Of a DNA stretch of 64,000 nucleotides, positions 26,083-35,212 are shown one piece after another. Source of the stretch: Isosphaeraceae bacterium (GTDB taxonomy: Bacteria > Planctomycetota > Planctomycetia > Isosphaerales > Isosphaeraceae); NCBI GenBank assembly GCA_021324445.1, contig JAJPJC010000040.1, positions 20,542-84,541 of the forward strand. The letters are read 5' to 3'. A program made the position numbers and the translations under genes. Numbering within the stretch: position 1 is the stretch's first letter; every line of letters starts with the position of its first letter. The notes beneath the pieces are model-generated. The model had not been told where the DNA came from and did no database searches. It worked only from the letters and a program-made list of their open reading frames with translations.

Positions 26083-26541
26083 ATGAACGTCAAGCGACCG
26101 ATCACCGCGACGATCACGGTGGGCGACCAACCCACGGAGGAGGACCTGGCGCAGTTGAAGGAGGAAGGGTACACGGGGGTGGTCAACCTGCGGAATGAGG
26201 GCGAGCCCGAGCAGCCAATGAGTCCCCATCAGGAGGGGGAGAAGGTGCGCGGCTTGGGGATGGAGTATCTCCACTATGGAGTCGGGACGGCGCCACTCTC
26301 GGCTCAGGGCGTGACCTCGGTCTGTGATTTCGTCGACCGGCATGCTCAGGGAGCGCAGAAGGTGCTGGTTCATTGCCGGAAGGGAGGGCGCGCGCTGGCC
26401 CTGCTGCTGCTCCAGCAGGCCAGGGCCAACCAGTGGAGCGCGGACGAGGCGATCGCCCGGGGCAAGGCCATGGGCCTGGAGGTCGAGGGCGGACTGCGGA
26501 CGATGGTCGAAACCTACTTGCGGGAACATCCGGCATCCTGA
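26083..26541 (+). CDS. DUF442-like tyrosine-phosphatase-fold protein
   Basis: 152 residues from ATG 26083 behind GGAGAAGGA. The small phosphatase fold is seen in ITVGDQPTEEDLAQLKEEGY, VVNLRNEGE and the P-loop VHCRKGGRA, where Cys and Arg are four residues apart as in DUF442 proteins rather than the classical spacing. A final helical region follows. The family hydrolyses phosphate esters or is fused to sulfide-metabolism hydrolases; substrate unknown here. Confidence 0.75.
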   Translation: MNVKRPITATITVGDQPTEEDLAQLKEEGYTGVVNLRNEGEPEQPMSPHQEGEKVRGLGMEYLHYGVGTAPLSAQGVTSVCDFVDRHAQGAQKVLVHCRKGGRALALLLLQQARANQWSADEAIARGKAMGLEVEGGLRTMVETYLREHPAS

Positions 26542-26625
26542 GCTGCTCGGGGCGTGGCGCGTCGAGATCGCCAGGGACGCCGCGCCTCGCGCAGGGAGCG
26601 CGCGCCAGCTGGCCCGATCGGAAGG

Positions 26626-28269
26626 TCATTCCCGGCAGGGTTTGTTCGCCTTGTAGAACGCCAGCCGGGCTTCGAAGCTCACACCGCGACGGCCGCCGTA
26701 GTCCATGGCGCGCTGGAGCACGGAGGGGGCGTTGGCGCGCAGGAGCTGGATGGCCTCTTTCTGCCAGCGCAGCGCTGAGGGGTAGTCGCCGACTTCGGCG
26801 TAGGCGGCGGCGAGTGTGTCCAGGCAATCGGGATCGCGCCACCCGGTGAGCTCGCAGGCGCGGATTGCCTCGGCCACGGCGCGAGGACCATCTCGGACAG
26901 CGCCGTTGTTGCAAGTCGCCAGGATGCGGGCCAGCGTCCGATGGGCCTCGGCGTTGTCCGGGGCCATCCGGATCAATTCGCTCAGCTCGAAGACCGCCCG
27001 GTCGAAGATCCGCCGCTGCTTCCAGATCAGGGCGTGATTGATGTAGGCGGTGAGATAATTGCGGTCGAGCTGGATGGCTCGCTCGTAATCGGCGAGGGCG
27101 GCATCGAGCTTCAGGTGCCTGCGCCATTCGTTCCCCCGGGCCACGTAGAATGCGGGGTTCGCCGGCTCGGCCCGGAGGGCGTCGTCGTAGTCGGCGATCG
27201 CCTCCTCGTGCCGTCCCTGGGCCGACCAGGAATTGGCCCGCGCGACGCGGTATCCGGCATTTCCGGGATCGAGCCGGATGGCATCGGTGTAATCGGCGAC
27301 CTCGCGGTCGAGGCGATATTTCCGGGCCCAGGCCTGGGCCCGGCACACGTACGCTGGGGCAAAGTTCGGATCCAGCCGCAGCGCCGCCGTCGCGTCGTCG
27401 ATGGCCTTGTTGTACTGCTTCTGCTCAATCCAGGAACGGGCACGAGCCACCAGGTCCGGGGCTGTCTTGGGCTCGGGCTCAGGGGCCGGGCCACCCTCCC
27501 CGCGCGGCGGGTCATCCGCCCGGGTCGGGCGCGGAGCAGACGCCAGCACCACACTCGCGGGCACGACCGGCCTCGGCGGTCGATTCGATGGGTCGAGCCG
27601 GATCACCGCATCCAGGTCGGCACGGGCGCGCTGGGAATCGTCCTTGGAGAGCCAGATGCGGGCCCGGATCACGTAAGCCCCGCTGGATTTCGGATCGAGC
27701 TGGATCGCCCTGTCGCAGTCGGCCAGTGCCTGGTCGAGCTGCTCCCGGCGGAGCAGGAAAAGACCCCGTTGGAGATAGAACCGGGCCTGATCGGGCTTGA
27801 GTTGAATCGCCTGACTCAGGTCGGCGATCGCGCGATCGTTGGCGCCGTGCGCCGCCCAGACCCGACCCCTCATCCAGTAGGCATCGTCGTTGTGGGGGCT
27901 CCGGGCGATCTCCTGCGTGAAGTAATCGATCGCCTGCTCGTAGGGGATGACCTGGTCGCGCCGGACCCATCCGCGCCGGCTCTTGTCGTGGGACACCAGC
28001 AGGAGCCGCTCCCCTTGAACCGATTCGATCACGAAGCTGAGGTAATCCTGGCCTGGGGCCAGCCAGTCCCCGGTAAGCAGAGCAGTATCGGATTCCTTGA
28101 AGACGACCTCAGTCCCGGGGGAAAGCCAGGTCCCGGGTTCCGAGTCGGACTCGCGCTGGGACGCGGCGAGGGCGTGCCTTGCGATCAGGGCCACGATCAG
28201 CAGCCCGAGCGGAGCGGGGAATCCTCGCTTCAGCCGGCCGGTTCCTCGTGGACCGACGAACCTCTTCAT
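26626..28269 (-). CDS. Exported TPR-repeat protein
   Basis: 547 residues with a basic N-terminus and a hydrophobic signal (APLGLLIVALIARHALA). Residues 45-105 look like an SH3-like domain (VVFKESDTALLTGDWL ... RRGWVRRDQVI). Two TPR blocks follow (about 110-235 and 275-470) separated by a Pro/Ala linker. Each repeat has the A..D...AI.LDP pattern, for example AIADLSQAIQLKPDQARFY. Likely a periplasmic protein-interaction scaffold. It stands alone. Confidence 0.8.
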   Translation of the reverse strand: MKRFVGPRGTGRLKRGFPAPLGLLIVALIARHALAASQRESDSEPGTWLSPGTEVVFKESDTALLTGDWLAPGQDYLSFVIESVQGERLLLVSHDKSRRGWVRRDQVIPYEQAIDYFTQEIARSPHNDDAYWMRGRVWAAHGANDRAIADLSQAIQLKPDQARFYLQRGLFLLRREQLDQALADCDRAIQLDPKSSGAYVIRARIWLSKDDSQRARADLDAVIRLDPSNRPPRPVVPASVVLASAPRPTRADDPPRGEGGPAPEPEPKTAPDLVARARSWIEQKQYNKAIDDATAALRLDPNFAPAYVCRAQAWARKYRLDREVADYTDAIRLDPGNAGYRVARANSWSAQGRHEEAIADYDDALRAEPANPAFYVARGNEWRRHLKLDAALADYERAIQLDRNYLTAYINHALIWKQRRIFDRAVFELSELIRMAPDNAEAHRTLARILATCNNGAVRDGPRAVAEAIRACELTGWRDPDCLDTLAAAYAEVGDYPSALRWQKEAIQLLRANAPSVLQRAMDYGGRRGVSFEARLAFYKANKPCRE

Positions 28270-28497
28270 CGTGCCGCGCTCCCGCGATCGAGGATGGAAG
28301 GAATCGACAGCCGGCCGGGCGGACCGAGAACGCTGGATTGGAGCCCATGACAGCTCGGCCCAGAGCCCCCTAAGTCATTCATGGTAGCCGCCGTCGAGTT
28401 GTTAAGCAAATGCAGAACATCCGCGTTGTGTCGGCCAGCCGCCCCCGGCTGAGAGTGGGCGCCGGAGCGGCTGCCCCACCGCCCCGAGGGAGAGCTT

Positions 28498-29946
28498 CTA
28501 TTTCGGGTCGAGGTGCTCGGCGGATCGCTCCGCCGTCTGCCGGACCTCGTCCCAGATCGGCCCATACACTTCCTTATCGAACGGTGGGCAGCCGGTGGGG
28601 AACTGGCCCAGCTGGTTGTGCTTGGAGCGCATCAGGGCCGTGCAGTAGCTGAAGGTGCGGCAGAGGCGCTTGCGGTCCAGCGGCTGGCCGCGCGCCAGGC
28701 GGAGGGCGAAATCGGGCTGGGTCAGGGCCCCGCGGCCGATCCCGACGAAGGAGGTACGGCCCGCGGCGACGTTCGCCGCGCCGGCCTCGAACGCAAAGGC
28801 CTGGAGCCAGCTATACCCCGAGCCGACCACGGCCAGCTCCGGATGCGCCGCCTGCATCGCGGCCGTCAGCCGGAAGTGCCGGGCGACGCCGACGAGTGGG
28901 TGCTCGGGGGTCTCGTAGCCGTCCGGCGGCGGATACTCGAACGGACGGACGAGGTGTGGACTCGCATAGGGGTTGCCGGCCGAGACGTTGATCAGCGTCA
29001 CGCCGAGATCGCGCAGCAGGCCCACCAGCGCGATCGGCTCGGCGAGGTCGGCCTCCGAGGGGTCGTCCTGGCGGGTGCCCCACGACGACTCGATCGGGAG
29101 CGAGAAGGGGCCGGGGATCCCTCGGCCATCCATCCCGTTCTGGTAGGGGACGCCGTCGAAGACGTTCAAGCGAGTGGCGAGAATCCGTCCGGGATGGTCC
29201 GACCGGACGCGCCCCACGACCTCGCGGATGAACCGCGTTCGGTTCTCGAACGAGCCGCCGTACTTGCCGGGTCGTGTCCGAGCCCCGAGCAGCTCGTTGA
29301 GCAGGTAGCGATGACACTGCTTGAAGTCCACGAAGTCGAAGCCGATCCGGAACGCCAGCGCGGCCGCCTCGACGTACCGGTCCTGGAGCCGGTCGAGCGC
29401 GTCATCGCTGATGAGCGGGTCATCCGGTCCGGCGATCCGGCCCGTGGGCTTGTCGACGACGGTCCGGGGATCGAGCAGCGGGTCGTGCTGGGCGAGGATC
29501 GGCTGCTCGAACGAGTAGCGGCCGGAGTGGGTCAATTGCAGCCCGACCAGCAGGTCGTCATCGCGGCCAACCGACTCAAGATGGGCTTGTCGGGCCGCGT
29601 GGAGCAGTCGTTCCAGTGCCCGGGCAGTGGCCGGACTGATGACGAGCTGGCGGGGGTTGGCCCGCCCCTCCGGGACGACCGCGGCGGCTTCGCCCCAGAT
29701 CAGCTTCGCCCCGCCGGCACCGAAGCGCCGGTAACGGCGATCGGTCAGCTCGCCCGGAGCACCATCACGATTGCCATCGCATCCCTCCATCGGCTGAATC
29801 GCCAGTCGATTCCCCACCGTTCGTCCGCTGATCGCGATCGGCTGCAACAGTGGGGAAAGGTCCGCGGACAGGTGGAAATCCAGGCCCAGTCCCCAGGCGT
29901 CCGCCAGCAGTGCCTGACTCGTCTTGTACTTGAAATACCGCGACAC
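28498..29946 (-). CDS. NADH:flavin oxidoreductase (Old Yellow Enzyme family)
   Basis: 482 residues. The TIM barrel of OYE-like flavoproteins is recognisable: NRLAIQPMEGCDG, GAKLIWGEAAAV, LQLTHSGRYS, then AAALAFRIGFDFVDFKQCHRYLLNELLG (in pieces) with an H/N-type substrate pair, TRPGKYGGSFENRTRF, and late FMN-binding VVGSGYSWLQ and FVGIGRGALTQPD. The C-terminus has several Cys (CRTFSYCTALM, CPPF) but no obvious FeS ligand set. It reduces an activated C=C bond or related substrate using FMN; the actual substrate is not predictable. Confidence 0.85.
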   Translation of the reverse strand: MSRYFKYKTSQALLADAWGLGLDFHLSADLSPLLQPIAISGRTVGNRLAIQPMEGCDGNRDGAPGELTDRRYRRFGAGGAKLIWGEAAAVVPEGRANPRQLVISPATARALERLLHAARQAHLESVGRDDDLLVGLQLTHSGRYSFEQPILAQHDPLLDPRTVVDKPTGRIAGPDDPLISDDALDRLQDRYVEAAALAFRIGFDFVDFKQCHRYLLNELLGARTRPGKYGGSFENRTRFIREVVGRVRSDHPGRILATRLNVFDGVPYQNGMDGRGIPGPFSLPIESSWGTRQDDPSEADLAEPIALVGLLRDLGVTLINVSAGNPYASPHLVRPFEYPPPDGYETPEHPLVGVARHFRLTAAMQAAHPELAVVGSGYSWLQAFAFEAGAANVAAGRTSFVGIGRGALTQPDFALRLARGQPLDRKRLCRTFSYCTALMRSKHNQLGQFPTGCPPFDKEVYGPIWDEVRQTAERSAEHLDPK

Positions 29947-30026
29947 GTGTTTGCTCGATGCTCATCAGGTGGAAGGGAGTGGCGACAGCCCGGAACCGAA
30001 TGCTCCGGGACCGGGGTTCCGCCGCG

Positions 30027-30917
30027 TCAGGGGCGATCGTCCTCGTCGAGGGTGTGCGCGTCGTCGTCGGTGCCGGGTTCGTCCCGCGGTTCCCACGAGA
30101 GCGGCCCGGCCTGAGCATCGCGGTCGCGGCGATACCAGCTCCAGAGCAGGCGGTGGGTCGCGTACTCGAGCAGGGCCTGGGAGCTGGGGAATTCGTGCGC
30201 GCCGTCCTCGCGGTGCTCGAGCAAAGAGCGGGTCGAGGGGGTGATATAGGCGGCCTCGGCTCGGGCGCAGAGGTCGGCCACGAAGATCGGGAAGTTCTCC
30301 GCGGCCGACTGGCTGAGCCGACGCCCCAGGTAGGCATAATTCATCTGGTTCTCGACGACGCGAAAGGCTCGCCGCGGGTCGCGGCGGACGACGATGACTT
30401 CGCCGATTGGGTCGCGGGGGATCCGCATGGCGCGGCTCTGGCGGGGGAACGGTCGGGGCTTCATCAAGGTCAACGCGCGGATCCCCGCCACCATCGTCGA
30501 CGGCCACCGGGGCGGCTGGACGTGGCGATACTCATCCTCCACGGCGATCCGGCCGGCACAGATCAGCTCGATCCGGTCCCACGGCACCCAGTGGGTCGGC
30601 TCCCCGCGCAACCCCTCGATCCGGAAACCTTCCTTCAAGCAGGCGGCGCGATGGATCGTCCGCGCCGGACTCAGCTCCGGGAACTGGTCGGCCCGCCACG
30701 CCTCGGCCGGGATCTCCAGCTCGAAGAGTCCGTCCAGCAGCTTGCGGACCTCGGCCTCCTCCAACGGCTGAGGCCAGGTCCCCGGCGCACGCGCCAGCCA
30801 CTGCATCGCGTCGGTCGGGTGCATCCCCGTCACACGACAGAACAGATCGCGGACGGGGTGGGGCTCCCCGATCGCCTCAAAGATCACCAGTCGGTATCGA
30901 GCCGGAGTCGTCGGCAT
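30027..30917 (-). CDS. Conserved-looking hypothetical protein
   Basis: About 296 residues from ATG 30917 (an in-frame ATG at 30944 is possible). The protein is mixed alpha/beta, with YRLVIFEAIGEPHPVRDLFC at the start, HWVPWDRIELICAGRI in the middle and a charged acidic tail (DDDAHTLDEDDRP). There is no signal peptide, membrane segment or known catalytic motif. It follows the Uma2 gene by 57 bp in the same direction and may share its transcript. Function unknown. Confidence 0.6.
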   Translation of the reverse strand: MPTTPARYRLVIFEAIGEPHPVRDLFCRVTGMHPTDAMQWLARAPGTWPQPLEEAEVRKLLDGLFELEIPAEAWRADQFPELSPARTIHRAACLKEGFRIEGLRGEPTHWVPWDRIELICAGRIAVEDEYRHVQPPRWPSTMVAGIRALTLMKPRPFPRQSRAMRIPRDPIGEVIVVRRDPRRAFRVVENQMNYAYLGRRLSQSAAENFPIFVADLCARAEAAYITPSTRSLLEHREDGAHEFPSSQALLEYATHRLLWSWYRRDRDAQAGPLSWEPRDEPGTDDDAHTLDEDDRP

Positions 30918-30974
30918 GATCGGTGCAGACTCCACCAACCGCAAAAGAGGCCGTTCGCCGTCTTCGAGCCATCT

Positions 30975-31706
30975 TCAGCGGCCGCGCCGCGGTCCGCTCC
31001 TCTTGCCGCGCTGGGGTCCATTCTTCTTCGGTGGGCCCTTGGCGGCCGGCTGCTGCGGCAATCCAAAGAGCTCGCTGACCTGGACCGAGAAACCGGGCAG
31101 GACATCGCCGCCGTCGAGCCGCATCGAGGCCGTCAGCCGGGTGAAGCGGTCCGGCGCCGTGTAAACGTCGACCACCCGGGTCCGCGGCCGCACGAACCAG
31201 ACCAGGCGGACCCCCTTCGCGAAGTAGTCCTGGAGCTTCTCGTCCATCTCCTTGCGGGTGTTGCTCCGGCTGACGACCTCCACGGCCAGGTCGGGGACGA
31301 GCAGAGGGATCGGCTGTGCGGGGATCGCGCCCCCGCGCAAGCGGCCCGATGAGAAGAACGATACATCGGGAATCCGAACCAAGCCGATGTCGAGCTGGAT
31401 CGCGCCCCCTTCACCAGCCACCCGTCCTAGTCCCCGCGGTTTGACGAAGTTGTTCAGGAGGGTGCAGATCTCAATTGCGATGAAGGATTCCTCGAGTCCC
31501 ATGGTCTTCATCACCAAGATGCCGTCGACCAGCTCATAGAGCCGGTCTTCGTGGTCGTTGAGCCAATTGACGTCCTCGACGGTCCCCAGTCCTGGGGGAG
31601 GGTCTTGGCGGATGCGCTCGAACGGGATCGGGCCGAACCGGCGGTACAGATCGGCGACAGTCCAGACCTTGTGCGGAGGCTTCCTGGGCGCGCTGATGGT
31701 GGCCAT
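30975..31706 (-). CDS. Uma2 family (PD-(D/E)xK fold) protein
   Basis: 243 residues. The Uma2/DUF820 pattern is present: ELVDGILV, EICTLLNNFV, VRIPDVSFFS with the Asp, and PDLAVEVVSRSNT...MDEKLQDYFAKGVRLVWFV with the E-x-V motif and the conserved Tyr. The fold is that of restriction-like endonucleases; biological roles in planctomycetes, where the family is greatly expanded, are unknown. The last 35 residues are Lys/Arg/Gly-rich and could bind nucleic acid. Confidence 0.88.
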   Translation of the reverse strand: MATISAPRKPPHKVWTVADLYRRFGPIPFERIRQDPPPGLGTVEDVNWLNDHEDRLYELVDGILVMKTMGLEESFIAIEICTLLNNFVKPRGLGRVAGEGGAIQLDIGLVRIPDVSFFSSGRLRGGAIPAQPIPLLVPDLAVEVVSRSNTRKEMDEKLQDYFAKGVRLVWFVRPRTRVVDVYTAPDRFTRLTASMRLDGGDVLPGFSVQVSELFGLPQQPAAKGPPKKNGPQRGKRSGPRRGR

Positions 31707-31982
31707 GGCGAAATCTCTTCCTGGAACAGAAACACGAGCCGAAACCTATCCTATCATGCCCGGTGCGGCCAGCCAATCGTTCGCGCGCTGAGGCGGTGGG
31801 AAGCCGGCAGCCCAAAACCGGGGCGGGCGGCCATCGAGTCGCTCAAAGCAGAGCGAGTAGGTTTACCGGCGCCGGGCTTTTGTTAGGCTGGGGAGGATCT
31901 GGACCCTGGCGGCTCGGGGCCGGCCGAGGCCAGCCGGAGGGGATCGCCCTCGCGGCGCGTTGGACTTCGAAGGGATGGACCG

Positions 31983-32885
31983 TTGCGACAGATCGGAACG
32001 TTGCCCAAGCACCTGGATCCGAGGGCCTTCGCCGACCACCTGCTGACCCTCGGCATGAAGACACGGATCGATGAGCGGCCCGCGGGGTGGGACCTCTGGA
32101 TTTACAACGAGGACCACTTCGGTCGGGCGCGGGAGGAGCTCCAGGGCTACCTCGGCAATCCCGAGAACCCGCGCTACCGCGAGGCAACCCAGGCCGCCCA
32201 GGCGATCCGCCGTCGCGAGCAGCAACTGGACAAGCAGTTCCGCAAGAATTATCGCGAGGTGAGCGACCAGTGGGCATATCCCAACTTCCGGCGCCGGCCC
32301 CTGACGACGATCCTCTTCGCCCTCTGCGTGGTCGTCTTCATCTGGCAGCAGGCGCCCTCGGGACGCGCGCTGGAAATGAGGTTGTTCCTGGCGCCCTACA
32401 GCCGCGATGCCCTGGGGCATTATCACGATGATGGCCTGGGCCCGATCCTCCACGGCGAGGTCTGGCGGCTCGTGACGCCGATCTTCATGCACGGCAGTCT
32501 CCTGCATCTCTTCTTCAACATGGGCTGCCTCAACTACTTCGGCACGATGATCGAGGTCCGGCGGGGGACGCTCCGGCTGGCCGGCCTGGTCCTGGTCTCG
32601 GCGGTCCTCTCCAATCTGGGCCAGTACCTCTGGATGGAGCGGACCGACCCCGGCGGGATCCACGTCTTCCTGGGGATATCCGGCGTCGGGTGTGCCTTGT
32701 TCGGCTACATCTGGATGAAAGGACTCCACGAGCCGGAACAGGGGATGATCTTGCATCCCAACAGCATCACGATGATGCTCCTCTTCCTGGTCATCTGCAC
32801 GACCGGCGCGATCCCGTCAATCGCCAATGCGGCGCACTTCGTGGGCCTGGCCGTGGGAATCGTCTTCGGGGTCTTGAGGTATTAG
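31983..32885 (+). CDS. GlpG-like rhomboid intramembrane serine protease
   Basis: 300 residues. The start is TTG 31983, seven bases after AGGGA; the nearby ATG at 31975 is out of frame. The N-terminal 95 residues resemble the GlpG cytoplasmic domain. Six membrane segments follow. The catalytic Ser is in FLGISGVGCALFGY (near 233) and the His in NAAHFVGLAVG (near 285). IWMKGLHEPEQGM after the Ser motif resembles E. coli GlpG. It cleaves transmembrane helices of unknown substrates. Confidence 0.9.
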   Translation: MRQIGTLPKHLDPRAFADHLLTLGMKTRIDERPAGWDLWIYNEDHFGRAREELQGYLGNPENPRYREATQAAQAIRRREQQLDKQFRKNYREVSDQWAYPNFRRRPLTTILFALCVVVFIWQQAPSGRALEMRLFLAPYSRDALGHYHDDGLGPILHGEVWRLVTPIFMHGSLLHLFFNMGCLNYFGTMIEVRRGTLRLAGLVLVSAVLSNLGQYLWMERTDPGGIHVFLGISGVGCALFGYIWMKGLHEPEQGMILHPNSITMMLLFLVICTTGAIPSIANAAHFVGLAVGIVFGVLRY

Positions 32886-32919
32886 CTCGGCCGTCGGCGT
32901 TTGAGCCGGAGCCAGGGAC

Positions 32920-34101
32920 ATGAGTTCGCCGTGGATGGTCGCAGGTGCCCCGGGGGCCGCCGTGATCGGTGGAGGCTTCATCGGCCCGGTCCACGTCGAA
33001 GCCCTACGTCGGATCGGTGTCCAGGTGGTCGGCCTCCTGGGCGGCGCGCCCGATCGCGCCGAGGTGGCGGCGCGGCGGCTGGCCCTCCCGAAGGTCTATC
33101 GTTCGCTCGACGAGCTCCTGGGCGATGAGCGGGTGGGGGTCGTCCACGTGGCCTCGCCCAACGCGCTGCACTTCCCCCAGGCTCGGCGGGTGCTGGAGTC
33201 GGGGCGCCATGTCCTCTGTGAGAAGCCGCTGGCGACGTCGTCGGAGGAGACCGCGGCCTTGCGCAGCCTGGCCGAGTCGCGTCCGGAGCAGGCGGCGGCG
33301 GTGAACTACAACATCCGGTATTACCCGCTCTGCCGGCAGGTCCGCGAGCGAATCGCCAGCGGCACTCTGGGCCGCGTGCTCAGCGTCACGGGCTCCTACG
33401 TCCAGGATTGGTTGCTGTACCCCGAGGATTACAACTGGCGCGTCGAGCCCGACGGCCGGACCAACCTCCGCGCCGTGGCCGATATCGGCACCCACTGGAT
33501 GGACCTGGCTCAGTTCCTGATCGGCAGGCCGATCCGCGCCGTCAACGCCGACCTGGCCACGTTCCACACGCAACGGCTCAAGCCCACCGGGCCGGCCGAC
33601 ACCTTCAGCGGCCCGGCCGCGACGGCCGGCTCCCCGACGGCTCGAGCCGTCGCGATCACGACCGAGGACCACGCCGCGGTCCTCCTCCGCTTCGATGATG
33701 GCGTGCGCGGAGCGTTCCACGTCTCCCAGGTCACGGCCGGCCGCAAGAACCGCCTCACGATCGAGATCGCCGCGACCGAGGGAGCACTCGCCTGGGACAG
33801 CGAGTCGCCCAACCGGCTCTGGATCGGTTCGCGCCGGGGTCCCAACCAGCTCCTGGAGCGCGACCCCGCCTTGCTCGGCTCTTCCGCCGCCGCGATCAGC
33901 CACTACCCGGGCGGCCACGCCGAGGGGTTCCCCGATACGTTCAAGCAGCTCTTTCTTGATGTCTACGGCTGGATCGTCGACGACCCGGCAGCCCGACAGC
34001 CCCCGACCTTCCCGAGTTTCGCCGATGGCGACCAGGAGGTCCGGATCTGCGAGGCCATCGCCCGCAGCGCCGCCGCCGGCCAATGGGTCTCCGTTTCCTG
34101 A
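32920..34101 (+). CDS. Gfo/Idh/MocA family NAD(P)-dependent oxidoreductase
   Basis: 393 residues. The Rossmann domain starts AVIGGGFIGPVHVEAL, and the family motif CEKPLATSSEE appears near 105. VADIGTHWMDLAQF carries the conserved GxHxxD active-site residues. A C-terminal beta-sheet domain completes it. Members oxidise or epimerise sugars and cyclitols. It is followed by a sugar isomerase-like gene 193 bp away and a glycosyltransferase, a common planctomycete sugar-catabolism pairing. Confidence 0.92.
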   Translation: MSSPWMVAGAPGAAVIGGGFIGPVHVEALRRIGVQVVGLLGGAPDRAEVAARRLALPKVYRSLDELLGDERVGVVHVASPNALHFPQARRVLESGRHVLCEKPLATSSEETAALRSLAESRPEQAAAVNYNIRYYPLCRQVRERIASGTLGRVLSVTGSYVQDWLLYPEDYNWRVEPDGRTNLRAVADIGTHWMDLAQFLIGRPIRAVNADLATFHTQRLKPTGPADTFSGPAATAGSPTARAVAITTEDHAAVLLRFDDGVRGAFHVSQVTAGRKNRLTIEIAATEGALAWDSESPNRLWIGSRRGPNQLLERDPALLGSSAAAISHYPGGHAEGFPDTFKQLFLDVYGWIVDDPAARQPPTFPSFADGDQEVRICEAIARSAAAGQWVSVS

Positions 34102-34163
34102 GCGGCTGGTGGCGGATGGCCCGAACCTCTTGCGATCTCGGGGAATTCCGCGATACTAACCAC

Positions 34164-34260
34164 TATTACCCCGGCCGGAAAGAACCTCCTACCAGCCCGA
34201 GGCGCCAGCGAGGGAATTCCGGTGCGGGCCAGCCACTCACTCTTCATTGCCGGGGTAATA
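34164..34260. repeat. 12-bp inverted repeat arms flanking 73 bp
   Basis: TATTACCCCGGC at 34164-34175 and its exact complement GCCGGGGTAATA at 34249-34260 bracket 73 bp upstream of the TIM-barrel isomerase gene (start 34295). GGGAATTCCG also occurs near each arm (34141 and 34213). The element could be a regulator site pair or a small mobile remnant. Confidence 0.5.
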
Positions 34261-34294
34261 ACCACCAGTCAGAGTCCACTACCCGGGTGCAGCC

Positions 34295-35212
34295 ATGAAG
34301 CTTGGATTCGTCTCGGCGATCTTGCCGGATTATACGTTGGAGCAGGTGTTCCGCTTCGCGCGCGACGCGGGCTTCACCGGCGTGGAGCTGATGTGCTGGC
34401 CGCCCGGCAAGACCGAGCGCCGCTATGCGGGCGTGACGCACGTGGACGTCACGAACATGTCGATGGATGCGATCGAGAAGATTCAAGACCTGGTGGCGAT
34501 CCAGCAAGTGGCCATCTCGGGCCTGGGATACTATCCCAACGCCTTGTCGGCCGACCCGGCCGAGGCCGAGCTGGCCGTGGGGCACCTCCGCCGGGTGATC
34601 GACGCGGCGGCGGCGCTGGGTGTCGGCGTGGTGAACACGTTCATCGGCCGCGACCCGGCCCGGTCGGTCGACGACAACTGGCCGCACTTCCTGGAGGTCT
34701 GGCGGCCCCTGATCGCCCACGCCGAGAGCCGGAATGTCCGGATCGGGATCGAGAACTGCCCGATGCTCTTCACCCGGGACGAGTGGCCTGGCGGCAAGAA
34801 CCTGGCGACGTCGCCGGCGATCTGGAGGCGGATGTTCCAGGACATCCCCAGCCCGAACTTCGGCTTGAACTTCGACCCGTCTCACTTCATCTGGCAGCAG
34901 ATGGATTACCTCGCCCCGCTGGCCGAATTCCGCGACCGGATCTTTCACGTCCACGCCAAGGACGCGCGAATCGACCGGGCCGCCCTCGATCAGCACGGCG
35001 TGCTGTCCTATCCCAAGCTGTGGCACACACCCAAGATCCCCGGGCTGGGCGACGTCCGCTGGGGCGCCTTCTTCGGCGTCTTGAGCGACATCGGCTACAA
35101 TGGGCATGTCGCCATCGAGGTTGAGGACCGCGCCTTCGAGGGCTCGCTGGAGTCGCGGCTGGAGTCGCTGATCATCAGCCGGCGTTATCTGCTCCAATTT
35201 TGTGGTGGCTGA
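34295..35212 (+). CDS. Sugar phosphate isomerase/epimerase-type TIM barrel protein
   Basis: 305 residues. AP endonuclease-2 style barrel: [63 protein letters not shown] with a metal-binding Glu, [14 protein letters not shown] with Asp/His, [11 protein letters not shown] and a final HVAIEVED. These are the usual divalent-metal ligands of the xylose-isomerase-like family. It is probably a sugar or inositol derivative isomerase working with the upstream Gfo/Idh/MocA enzyme. The next gene starts immediately after its stop codon. Confidence 0.9.
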   Translation: MKLGFVSAILPDYTLEQVFRFARDAGFTGVELMCWPPGKTERRYAGVTHVDVTNMSMDAIEKIQDLVAIQQVAISGLGYYPNALSADPAEAELAVGHLRRVIDAAAALGVGVVNTFIGRDPARSVDDNWPHFLEVWRPLIAHAESRNVRIGIENCPMLFTRDEWPGGKNLATSPAIWRRMFQDIPSPNFGLNFDPSHFIWQQMDYLAPLAEFRDRIFHVHAKDARIDRAALDQHGVLSYPKLWHTPKIPGLGDVRWGAFFGVLSDIGYNGHVAIEVEDRAFEGSLESRLESLIISRRYLLQFCGG

